From Thermoplasmatota archaeon (GTDB lineage: Archaea; Thermoplasmatota; JAQUQK01): a stretch of 33,375 nucleotides of DNA. The number at the start of each line of letters is the position of its first letter. The stretch's first letter is position 1. Shown in pieces: positions 6,353-13,297 of this stretch. The notes under the pieces were generated by a model. It was not told the origin of the DNA. It did no database searches and saw only the letters and a list, made by a program, of their open reading frames with translations. The stretch is taken from contig JAQUQK010000002.1 in the NCBI GenBank assembly GCA_028716125.1, forward strand, positions 1 through 33,375, in the 5' to 3' direction. Position numbers and translations under genes: made by a program.

Positions 6353-6852
6353 AGGATTTGATTGTAGAGAAACCTGTTTTAGACGCTTGCTGCGGCGGGC
6401 GCATGATGTGGTTCGACAAGCACCACCCGCTTGCGCTCTATGTCGATATCAGGTCAGCACCAAAAGGAATATGCCCAGAGCGCCCGGAATTTCATGTTGC
6501 GCCCGATATGATTGCGGACTTTACGGATTTGCCGTTTGCAGATAGGCAATTCAAGCTGATTGCGTGGGACCCGCCGCACATTTTAGATTTGGGTGCAAAC
6601 TCAATCATGTGTAAAAAGTTCGGCACACTGCAAAGCGATTCCTGGCGCTCGGTTCTGCGCAAAGGGTTTAATGAATTGTGGCGCGTTCTCGATGTAAACG
6701 GGACTCTCGTAATGAAATGGAACGAGGAGAGCATATCTGTTGGTGAATTGCTGAAATGCTTCAGTCCCCCCCCCTATTTGGGCATACTACAGGCAGTAAA
6801 TCAAAAACCCATTGGCTCTGCTTTTTCAAATCGGAGGTCTCCTAATGCTTGA
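6334..6852 (+). CDS. SAM-dependent DNA methyltransferase, C-terminus frameshifted at C9
   Basis: Motif I is LDACCGGRMMWFDK (SAM binding) followed by YVDIR; the catalytic motif is WDPPH, the DPPY-type motif of N6-adenine/N4-cytosine methyltransferases. This matches a small (about 170 aa) methylase family common in phages and plasmids. ATG 6334 is the probable start; the track's 6124 start overlaps two other genes. After KCFSPPP a run of nine C (6766-6774) breaks the frame: the called frame ends YLGILQAVNQKPIG..., while the -1 frame gives LFGHTTGSKSKTHWLCFFK, the expected family C-terminus, and stops at 6845 in a TAATG overlap. An indel, phase variation or ribosomal slippage is implied. Confidence 0.8.
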   Translation: MGVAALKDLIVEKPVLDACCGGRMMWFDKHHPLALYVDIRSAPKGICPERPEFHVAPDMIADFTDLPFADRQFKLIAWDPPHILDLGANSIMCKKFGTLQSDSWRSVLRKGFNELWRVLDVNGTLVMKWNEESISVGELLKCFSPPPYLGILQAVNQKPIGSAFSNRRSPNA

Positions 6853-6940
6853 TCTGCTTCTTCTCACCCTTTTCTTCAACTATGACATGTTCCTGAACTA
6901 CGGGAAACTTGCAATCGCCGCTTTGGGAGGCATACAATGA
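6845..6940 (+). CDS. Single-TM micropeptide, 31 aa
   Basis: ATG overlaps the stop of the frameshift-corrected methyltransferase (TAATG), and its TGA overlaps the next ATG (ATGA). Product MLDLLLLTLFFNYDMFLNYG... is hydrophobic in its first half. CGGAGGTCTCCT upstream is the ribosome-binding site. The coupling independently supports the corrected methyltransferase end. Confidence 0.5.
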   Translation: MLDLLLLTLFFNYDMFLNYGKLAIAALGGIQ

Positions 6941-8472
6941 CCGAAAACAGCGCGCTATCGGCCCTCGAATCCATCTTCATCAAGGCATTGGCGAGGACCA
7001 GCGAGAAATGCCCCGCGCCGACAATAGACCACATTCAAGGCGAGGCTTACCCCACCCTAAACGGCCAAAACGTGGCGCAAATCGCGGGAAATCTTGCTTC
7101 TTTGAGCTTAATCGCAAGCAACGAGGGAACATTCAGCCTGACCGAAAAAGGCGCAGAAACGGCTGCAAATCTGCCACAACTCGGCGACCTTTTGGCGCAA
7201 CTTGACGCAAGCAAGAAAGTTGCGTCAAGTGAAGTTGACGCAAGTGCGTCAAGTGCCGTAGAAAAACGCACAAACATACTCGACCTGACGCACGTAGACC
7301 AAAGCATCCTCACAGCCCTTGCGAAGTTCAAAAAACACTGCATAATCCCGCAAATGGAATCGCTTGTTTTACACACCGGTTTGAAGCGGACTACAATAAG
7401 CTCTTCCATAAGGAGAAAACTCGCCAAAGAAGGATATGTAAGAATAGACGAGAATGTATATCCCCACAGCTTCTTTTTGACGCGCTCCGGCGAAGAGAAT
7501 GCGGCGGCAGTTTCGGCGAAGGAAAAAACCGACTTGACGCAACCACTTGACGCAACCATCGCAGAGGGGGGGGTAGTTGCGTCAACTGACAACCAAAAAC
7601 GACATGCGAAGAAGGCATTGCAAGCAGAATCGCCGCTGTTCCAAAGAGCGCATGACTTGCGCTTCAGCGTAGTCGTCGACCGCCTCCCGAATACGGACGC
7701 GCTTCTGAATACGGGCTGGCTATTGGATACGACCATGACTGGATGGGTGCGCTACACTGGAGGGCAGATAGATGGAGTCAGAATCAACCTTAACGCAGGA
7801 ACGCCAGCCAAAGTAGTGATGTGGCTGCCGGAGATAGTGCGCCCGAGCGCGCTGGAAGTCGCGGGCCAGATATGCACATACCTGGAAAACACCTTGCGCA
7901 GCCTGAAGGCGCTATACCCAACCATTGTTTTCTCTACTGTGCAGATAGAAGGCGAAGAGACAAAGACATTTGTGAAGACTGTAAGTCAGCACTTTGCGCT
8001 CGTCGGTGATGCATTTGCCCGGAAATGCATTGCGGAGAAGTATCGCTGCTGGAACGACATATTCCACGTTGATATGTCAACAGGGGTTCCAGAACTGGAA
8101 GCGCATAATGCCGAGAGCGCTCAAGTGAATATGGAGAAATACGAAAGTCTGGTAATGGACACGATGACAGGGAAGTTCGATCATCTTGCAGTCAACGAGA
8201 ATATTAGTTCGCTCCACAGCACCGCGCAGCAGGCTCAGGCGCAGATGGGCGAGCTTGGCGCAGTCCAGCAGCTCCAGGCGCAGAAGACGGACGAATTGAG
8301 GGATTCTTTGGCCCTTATCGCCAAGTCGATGGCTTTTCAGATGATGCAGAAGGAGAACGAGGATTTGAGGGCGGGCATCCAGGAGCGCGACAGGCTTCTC
8401 GCGCAGCGCTCCGGATTCAGCCAGAGGCGCAGCAGGGCGCCAAAGGCATGGCACGACCCGGCCATATCTTAA
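6937..8472 (+). CDS. Double winged-helix protein, candidate initiator/partition protein
   Basis: 511 aa, ATGA-coupled to the previous gene. Residues about 1-85 form one winged helix (YPTLNGQNVAQIAGNLASLS ... GTFSLTEKG), and 115-170 a second (ILTALAKFKKHCIIPQMESL...RTTISSSIRRKLAKEGYV). They are joined by low-complexity linkers rich in Asp-Ala-Ser. Residues about 210-390 form a soluble domain with no recognised motif, and 400-480 a Gln/Glu-rich coiled coil. The linkers' DNA contains the TTGACGCAA array. DNA binding is well supported; replication initiation, partition or transcription control are the options. No Walker or HUH motif is visible. Confidence 0.7.
   Translation: MTENSALSALESIFIKALARTSEKCPAPTIDHIQGEAYPTLNGQNVAQIAGNLASLSLIASNEGTFSLTEKGAETAANLPQLGDLLAQLDASKKVASSEVDASASSAVEKRTNILDLTHVDQSILTALAKFKKHCIIPQMESLVLHTGLKRTTISSSIRRKLAKEGYVRIDENVYPHSFFLTRSGEENAAAVSAKEKTDLTQPLDATIAEGGVVASTDNQKRHAKKALQAESPLFQRAHDLRFSVVVDRLPNTDALLNTGWLLDTTMTGWVRYTGGQIDGVRINLNAGTPAKVVMWLPEIVRPSALEVAGQICTYLENTLRSLKALYPTIVFSTVQIEGEETKTFVKTVSQHFALVGDAFARKCIAEKYRCWNDIFHVDMSTGVPELEAHNAESAQVNMEKYESLVMDTMTGKFDHLAVNENISSLHSTAQQAQAQMGELGAVQQLQAQKTDELRDSLALIAKSMAFQMMQKENEDLRAGIQERDRLLAQRSGFSQRRSRAPKAWHDPAIS
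7202..7585. repeat. TTGACGCAA box array inside the winged-helix gene
   Basis: Perfect copies of TTGACGCAA or its complement TTGCGTCAA lie at 7202-7210, 7220-7228, 7235-7243, 7534-7542, 7547-7555 and 7577-7585. An 8-bp copy at 7245-7252 forms the palindrome TTGACGCAAGTGCGTCAA with its neighbour. Weaker copies are near 7285 and 7477. Orientation alternates. The array fits operator or iteron clusters bound by dimeric winged-helix proteins, and falls exactly in the two protein linkers. Confidence 0.75.
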
Positions 8473-8486
8473 TCGAGGTGACAACC

Positions 8487-8846
8487 ATGGACGACACCAC
8501 AGCGCCGTCAGGCGCAGTTAAAGGCACGGAAGGCGCGGAGCAGGTATCCGCAACGAAGAACGACCCGTTCTGTTACAGCGCGGAAGAAGGGCGCAAGTTG
8601 ACCGGCGATTACAGTAAGGAGTATCTCGCTGGCGTAGAACTGCAAGAAGCCCAAGAACTTCTCCAGCATGCGAAGGACAAGTGCGAAGCTGCCGGAATCA
8701 AGCCCGACTCCATAAAGGCGCAGGCGGGCGAAGCGGTCGCGCAGGCCGTCTACTGCCGCATATGCCACCGTGAGCTGACAAACCAGAAGCACAAGGCAGC
8801 CGGCGTAGGCCCCGTATGCGCCAAGAAAGAGAAAGGAGGCGCTTAG
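8487..8846 (+). CDS. DUF6011-like zinc-finger protein
   Basis: ATG 8487 follows a perfect GAGGTGA ribosome-binding site; the track start 8448 is too early. Of 119 aa, the C-terminal CRICHRELTNQKHKAAGVGP followed by VCAKK matches the DUF6011 type of treble-clef zinc finger (CxxCxRxLT...GxGPxC), frequent in phage and plasmid proteins and usually an accessory DNA/RNA-binding module. The N-terminal 80 residues are helical and unassigned. Confidence 0.65.
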   Translation: MDDTTAPSGAVKGTEGAEQVSATKNDPFCYSAEEGRKLTGDYSKEYLAGVELQEAQELLQHAKDKCEAAGIKPDSIKAQAGEAVAQAVYCRICHRELTNQKHKAAGVGPVCAKKEKGGA

Positions 8847-8847
8847 G

Positions 8848-9145
8848 ATGCCAAAACCGTACAATTTGCAGGGGGGGGGAATCGTGTCAAGTGAAGCAAA
8901 GCCCTGCGGATGCCCTGAACCGCAGGCTGAAGGAAATCCGGAGCGCGCCAGAGCTTCACGCGCTCCTGGAGGAAGCGGGAGCGCAAAAGCTGACGGTGAT
9001 AACGCGCCGCGACCACAAGCCGGTCTATGCGCTGACGTTCTGCCTGGACGGGGGAGTGGCCTTCAAGGTCAGGAACCGCCAGCGCACCCGTCAGAGGCGC
9101 AGCCATCCGGGGCAATTGCACAGAAGCCTGAAGGTGATAGAATGA
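8848..9145 (+). CDS. Small basic protein, frame split at a G9 run
   Basis: The ATG at 8848 (MPKPYNLQGG...) follows GGAGGCGCTTAGG, a good ribosome-binding site, one base after the preceding stop. The coding-quality frame downstream (QSPADALNRRLKEIRSAPEL ... SLKVIE) is in another phase, and a run of nine G (8871-8879) lies between. Eight G would give one continuous 98-aa ORF. As written, translation could only start at GTG 8891 (84 aa). The product is a short Arg-rich protein with a helix followed by strands (QKLTVITRRDHKPVYALTF). Function unknown. Confidence 0.55.
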
Positions 9146-9402
9146 GCGCCAAGCAATATCTAAAATTCAAGGAACAGAAAGGATTCTACAACGTGCTGAA
9201 CCTGAAAGGCCAGTATCTAGGAAACATAGAAACGCGCAGGGGAAAATGGGTATTCTATCCCGACTGCGCAATCGACCACGAATTGTGGTTCTGGCCATCA
9301 TGCCTGCTTGAGCTTGCCGAGTTTATGAAACACCTGGAAAAACCAACTCCGAAAAGAGTCAGGAATACGCCACCAATGGGATGGGGCGAGAAGGAGGCAT
9401 AA
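9142..9402 (+). CDS. Hypothetical protein, 86 aa
   Basis: ATG 9142 lies behind AAGGTGATAGA and overlaps the preceding stop (ATGA); the longer track ORF is an out-of-frame extension. The first half, FKEQKGFYNVLNLKGQYLGN followed by IETRRGKWVFYP, is a beta-rich small domain, and the second half is helical. No family recognised. Confidence 0.6.
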   Translation: MSAKQYLKFKEQKGFYNVLNLKGQYLGNIETRRGKWVFYPDCAIDHELWFWPSCLLELAEFMKHLEKPTPKRVRNTPPMGWGEKEA

Positions 9403-9403
9403 C

Positions 9404-9694
9404 ATGATAATCGACGGCGAGACGATTGTGTTTAAGTCCATTCCGATTTTCTTCAACCTTGAGAAATCGGGTGTGAAAAACCACACCGAGCGATGGCTTA
9501 CCGCAGAAGAGCGAAAACAAGTTCACTGGGGCGAAATCAACAAAATCCGAATCTGCAACACCAAGACAGGTGAATCGTTCGACCGCGAGCTGGTCCTGCG
9601 CAGCAACATAACCAGCACGATGCCAGAAGAGGTCAAGATCCGCTGCCCTCAATATTCTCTCTTCTCTCTCACATGGAAGCATCAGGAGGCATAG
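9404..9694 (+). CDS. Small beta-rich protein, possibly ASCH/PUA-like
   Basis: 96 aa behind GAAGGAGGCATAAC. The pattern IPIFFNLEKSGVKNHTERWL ... INKIRICNTKTGESFDREL resembles short phage/plasmid proteins with 'EKSGxKPNTVR ... IRIxNxETGExFxRE', sometimes grouped with ASCH/PUA-like RNA-binding folds. The resemblance is from memory and weak. Unidirectional neighbours suggest co-transcription. Confidence 0.5.
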   Translation: MIIDGETIVFKSIPIFFNLEKSGVKNHTERWLTAEERKQVHWGEINKIRICNTKTGESFDRELVLRSNITSTMPEEVKIRCPQYSLFSLTWKHQEA

Positions 9695-9695
9695 A

Positions 9696-10073
9696 ATGTC
9701 AAATAAGAAAGAAACCAAAAGCATCAGAGACGCAATGCAATGGGTAGGGCTTGCCTTCGGGCTATGGGCTGTCGCGGGGTTTGTTTTCTTCTCTGAAAGA
9801 ATACCCGCAGGAATTCATCAGGCAATCAACTCGGTTTTTGCTGTACTTCTCTTTTTTGGCGGATTGTTTTTCGTTATGTGCGCATACACATGCATCACAT
9901 ACAGCCCAGAAGTGAAATGCGAAGAGTGCGGAAGCAAAAAGGTGCGGAGAATATATATACACAGGGGCAAGCATCTTCGCGTGTCCGTAGTCGTTTGCAA
10001 AAAATGCAACAATGACCTCTTCTGGAGTATAGCATGGCGCTGGTCGATTGGTTCAGAGGTGGTGAAAGCATGA
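9696..10073 (+). CDS. Two-TM protein with C-terminal zinc ribbon
   Basis: 125 aa. Two hydrophobic segments (about 16-35 and 45-65) are followed by VKCEECGSKKVRRIYI ... VVCKKCNNDLFW, a two-knuckle zinc ribbon. Topology suggests a membrane hairpin with a cytoplasmic zinc domain. ATCAGGAGGCATAGA is its ribosome-binding site. It links the microgene array to the membrane operons downstream. Confidence 0.65.
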   Translation: MSNKKETKSIRDAMQWVGLAFGLWAVAGFVFFSERIPAGIHQAINSVFAVLLFFGGLFFVMCAYTCITYSPEVKCEECGSKKVRRIYIHRGKHLRVSVVVCKKCNNDLFWSIAWRWSIGSEVVKA

Positions 10074-10288
10074 AATCGCCCACAAGGGCAGTAAAAGGAG
10101 GCTGGACCAAGGTAGTGCGCGGGACAATCCCGATAGAGTCCGTTCCGCCAAGAAGCAAGCTTATGAAGCGCGAGACGTCAAAGAAGCCGGAAAAGGTCAT
10201 TGCCATAAACACAATGGACACCCCGCAGCCGCAGCCATATCCCATCTTCATAGACGCCGGCAGCCTTTACAAGTTCTCGGGGGTATGA
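10070..10288 (+). CDS. Basic hypothetical protein, 72 aa
   Basis: GGTGAAAGC precedes ATG 10070, which overlaps the previous stop (ATGA). The product MKSPTRAVKGGWTKVVRGTI is basic and beta-rich at its N-terminus and Pro-rich at its C-terminus. It is ATGA-coupled to the next ORF. Function unknown. Confidence 0.55.
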   Translation: MKSPTRAVKGGWTKVVRGTIPIESVPPRSKLMKRETSKKPEKVIAINTMDTPQPQPYPIFIDAGSLYKFSGV

Positions 10289-10470
10289 GCACGAAGCGCT
10301 GCGGAGTCCCGAAGTACGACAAGCTTCCGGATGTAGTAGGAAACACGAACATAGACGCCCTGCGCGCCGAGCTTGCAAAGGCCGAGAAGAGAAAGACCCT
10401 GATAAGGCGCGCCTTGGAAAGCGCCTGTCACCCGGGTAAAACTATAAATAAATCTGGGGGTTTACCAACT
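10285..10470 (+). CDS. 62-codon upstream ORF, in frame with the next gene
   Basis: ATGA-coupled start MSTKRCGVPKYDKLPDVVGN, then a helical Lys/Arg stretch. It has no stop of its own and runs in frame into ATG 10471. Because a signal peptide starts at 10471 with its own TATA box, the upstream segment is probably a separate product or an alternative long form made by read-through from the early operon. The long form would bury the signal peptide and stay inside the cell. Confidence 0.4.
10435..10470 (+). promoter_or_regulatory. Promoter with flanking inverted repeat
   Basis: TATAAATA at 10443-10450 lies 25 nt upstream of ATG 10471, predicting a leaderless mRNA. The 6-bp arms GGTAAA (10435-10440) and TTTACC (10461-10466) flank the TATA box and could be an operator. 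This separates the membrane operon from the microgene array although the reading frame is continuous. Confidence 0.6.
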
Positions 10471-11448
10471 ATGAAAAGCAGAAAAATAATCTGCGAGGCC
10501 TTGGTTTTGATGGCGCTGTTTGGCGCCCTGTTTGTTCCGTCAGTTCTAGCCCAGTCCGAGCCTGCAACTCACGCGGACATATCCGAAGTGCTGGGTGCAA
10601 TAGGAGAAACCGGAGATGAGATTAAACTGATAATACAGTCTGGCGACTCAAGCACGGTGTTGGAGATAAACTCGGCTGAAGCTGCCATTCTGGCGCGCTT
10701 TGCAGAATCCGATGCCGCCGTATTGCAGGAACTGTCAGAACAGGGCATTGAACTGCAGGCAGCGCGTGCCGAAATAGCCGAGCTTGCAAGCACCGTAGAA
10801 AACCTAACGGCTTTGAACTGGAAACTAGACATGGTATTGTCGCGCCTTGGCCAGCCGAAGGACAAGAACGGCAACAACCTCTCTCTTTCGGATGCAACGC
10901 TATCTGACACCGAGGGTCTGCTGGGTGTGCTCGGCGCGATATACTCAGACACCGACGACCTTTCAATAAATGCCGCCAGAAAAACCGATGTTGCCGCAGT
11001 AAGCGGAAAACTGGGCGATCCGGAAGACGAGGAAACAGTGATAGGCAACCAGAACTACATAATGGACAAAAATGCGGAAATCGCATCGTCAATCGGCGGA
11101 AAATACGGAGTGCAGATATTCTTCGACCTGGTTTTTGTCGTGGGTCTTGGCTATATCACATACCAGAACAGGGCAGTAGGCAAGATTTCGAAGGCGGTTG
11201 ACGAAAAGAAGGATCTGAACAATCGCAGCGGATACAAGGACCCAAACGAAGACCCTCTTGAGCCGGTTGAAAAGGCCAAAGGCGCCCCCCCGCAAAGCAT
11301 CGCAGTTCCAAATACGCCTCAGCCGTCGCCGGCGATGGCTTATCCGCAGCCGGCTTTGGCGCAGCCGCCGCAGGAACCCGAGCCGCCATCCGCATTCAAG
11401 GAATTCATGCAATCGATTCCAGGCATAGGCGGTGGTAAGAATGTCTGA
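10471..11448 (+). CDS. Secreted/anchored coiled-coil envelope protein
   Basis: 325 aa with a Sec-type signal peptide (KSRKIICEALVLMALFGALF, cleavage likely after VLA at residue 27). Residues 35-125 form a helical coiled-coil region with repeated Glu/Ala heptads, 213-231 one TM helix (QIFFDLVFVVGLGYITY), and the C-terminal 90 residues a Pro-rich cytoplasmic tail. The protein would project outside and reach the cytoplasm. It is the first gene of an operon with four further genes that overlap or nearly abut, so it may build an envelope complex with them. No family recognised. Confidence 0.65.
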   Translation: MKSRKIICEALVLMALFGALFVPSVLAQSEPATHADISEVLGAIGETGDEIKLIIQSGDSSTVLEINSAEAAILARFAESDAAVLQELSEQGIELQAARAEIAELASTVENLTALNWKLDMVLSRLGQPKDKNGNNLSLSDATLSDTEGLLGVLGAIYSDTDDLSINAARKTDVAAVSGKLGDPEDEETVIGNQNYIMDKNAEIASSIGGKYGVQIFFDLVFVVGLGYITYQNRAVGKISKAVDEKKDLNNRSGYKDPNEDPLEPVEKAKGAPPQSIAVPNTPQPSPAMAYPQPALAQPPQEPEPPSAFKEFMQSIPGIGGGKNV

Positions 11449-12274
11449 GAAAGCCCCCCCTGCATGCGTATCGTGCATCCAAACCGGGGAAAATGCGAAG
11501 TTCAACCCGGAATGCCCCTATATAGCAGCCATTGGGGTGGCAGACAAGATGAAGCCATTCCTGAATCCGGCATCGGGCCAATGCATCTTCAGCCAGGGCG
11601 AGGACGAATGCTCACAATGCTTCCGCTTCGGCCTTGCAAAAGAAGCGGGATGCGCTTTCACGACAATGATGAAGGTAGATGAGCTGATAAGTGACCCGGC
11701 GGTAGTCTCTATATCGGCGCAGCTGAAGGACTTCGGCCAGCATCTTGTTTCCGGAAAGTCGGTTCTAGATATGACTCGCCGCCAGTGCGCCAAGGCGCGC
11801 CTGGAAGAGATAGCAAAGGAGCAGACGAATATAGTGCGGGACAAGGTCCCTGCATGCGCGGCCGAGCGCGAGAAGTTCATGCGCTGGCGCGAGCTTATGC
11901 CAGCCGTGGCGAACAGCCACCAAGCGGCAGCGGAAAAACCATCAAAACAGGCAGAAAAGGCGGCTGTTGACGAGCAGAAATTGGTTTTTGGAGACAAACT
12001 GCCGGATCCGCCTGGGCGCAAGCGCTACTTCATGCGCATTCCGAGGACCAAGCGCGAAAATATGATGGGCAAGATACGCGACAGCATGCAGGAGCTCGGA
12101 TTGCCGGAAAGCGCATTCATAGCAATAGAAGCAAGCCCCGGAAACTCCGAAGCAGTCTCGATCCTATATGACAAGGTGCTTTACGAGGAAGAGCAAAAGA
12201 AGAAGGCGGATGCCGCGCCGGCAGAGCAGCAATCGATTCCCGCCATGAATGGAGCGCCAGCGCCAATGGTTTGA
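11441..12274 (+). CDS. Cytoplasmic Cys-rich protein, 277 aa
   Basis: ATG 11441 overlaps the previous gene by eight bases, with GGTGGTAAG as ribosome-binding site. The first 75 residues contain eight Cys (CVSCIQ, NPECPY, GQCIF, DECSQCF, AGCAF), suggesting one or two metal sites. A helical middle and a C-terminal domain (RKRYFMRIPRTKRENMMGKI ... AFIAIEASPGNSEAV) follow. No TM. A run of seven C lies at its start but the frame is intact. It may be the cytoplasmic partner of the operon's membrane proteins. Confidence 0.6.
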   Translation: MSEKAPPACVSCIQTGENAKFNPECPYIAAIGVADKMKPFLNPASGQCIFSQGEDECSQCFRFGLAKEAGCAFTTMMKVDELISDPAVVSISAQLKDFGQHLVSGKSVLDMTRRQCAKARLEEIAKEQTNIVRDKVPACAAEREKFMRWRELMPAVANSHQAAAEKPSKQAEKAAVDEQKLVFGDKLPDPPGRKRYFMRIPRTKRENMMGKIRDSMQELGLPESAFIAIEASPGNSEAVSILYDKVLYEEEQKKKADAAPAEQQSIPAMNGAPAPMV

Positions 12275-12284
12275 GGGTGTAATC

Positions 12285-13025
12285 TTGAACATAAAAACTC
12301 GCGCAATCCGTGCGTTCGACCGCCTGATGATGAATTACATAATGAACGACAAGGTGGCAAAGAGGATGGCATGTGCAGTGATTGGGATATTCGTGCTGAT
12401 CGCCGCGCTCTCGGCTACCCGTCTGGTTCTCATGGCTCAAGCATCCAGCCCAACCGACATCCTGGCTGCAGCCAATACTCCGACATACTTCAATGACACA
12501 TTCCAGGGGAGGTCGTACATCGTAGGGGAAAAAGGCAGCCTCGAAAAGAAATACGGCGCGCTGATGGTTATGCCGGGGCAGTCAGGAAAGAAGATGTACT
12601 CGGAATTCGACGTCTACGTATTCGTCAACCAGCCGGCCGACTATGAAGTGTATTTATATAACAACCTGGTTGCAAAAGGAAAGACCAATTTTATAGCCAC
12701 CATACATCTAAAGCCAGAATACAACGATGCCACGGTTCTTGTGAAGATCTGGAATGCCACGAACAAGACGCTCCCGGACATGGAATTCTCGTCAATGAGG
12801 ATACTTGGCGCTTCCGAAACCGTAGAATCATCGGAAGAGGCGGATTACATTGAAAAGCACGAAACGCCGGCGACCCGGACAATATCCATGATTCAGGGTG
12901 TGCTATTGATAACGGCATGCATACTTGGAACCGGCCTTGCGCTGCGCTCAAAATACGAATACATGAAAATCGGATTCCCGGCGAAGGGAATACGGAAAGT
13001 CCTGGATGGGCAGGGGTTGTACTGA
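12285..13025 (+). CDS. Bitopic-hairpin envelope protein with ectodomain
   Basis: TTG 12285 is preceded by GAGGGTGTAATC; the track's 12249 start lies inside the previous gene. 246 aa: TM at about 28-50, a beta-rich external domain 51-195 (KKMYSEFDVYVFVNQPADYE ... TNFIATIHLKPEYNDA), second TM at about 199-220, short cytoplasmic tail. This N-TM/ectodomain/C-TM plan recurs in genes 20202, 26895 and 28655, implying a common assembly. Function unknown. Confidence 0.6.
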   Translation: MNIKTRAIRAFDRLMMNYIMNDKVAKRMACAVIGIFVLIAALSATRLVLMAQASSPTDILAAANTPTYFNDTFQGRSYIVGEKGSLEKKYGALMVMPGQSGKKMYSEFDVYVFVNQPADYEVYLYNNLVAKGKTNFIATIHLKPEYNDATVLVKIWNATNKTLPDMEFSSMRILGASETVESSEEADYIEKHETPATRTISMIQGVLLITACILGTGLALRSKYEYMKIGFPAKGIRKVLDGQGLY

Positions 13026-13297
13026 TGCTGGGAAAGAAGCAGCCGGCACAGCAGCAGCCGATAAACATCATCCCGCCGGCACAGGTAAGGAGCGTAAGGA
13101 TATATCCTAACGGCCGGAACGTCGACCTGGAGATGGTTGAAAATGGTGAGGATGGAAACGCATTCACTCTCTGGTTTATGGACATAATCGCATTTGTGAT
13201 CCGGCATTGGTACATCATCCTCGGGCTGGTGGCGGCAATACTCTACTTCACAGGCGGGCTCAACTGGATTATGCCGGAGGTGCTTAAATGGCAATGA
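13025..13297 (+). CDS. Single-TM protein, 90 aa
   Basis: Start ATG 13025 overlaps the preceding stop (TGATG). The N-terminus is Gln/Pro-rich, then VRSVRIYPNGRNVDLEMVEN, then one TM at about 58-80. The stop overlaps the next ATG region, where GGAGGTG serves as ribosome-binding site. Probable minor subunit of the same membrane complex. Confidence 0.6.
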   Translation: MLGKKQPAQQQPINIIPPAQVRSVRIYPNGRNVDLEMVENGEDGNAFTLWFMDIIAFVIRHWYIILGLVAAILYFTGGLNWIMPEVLKWQ

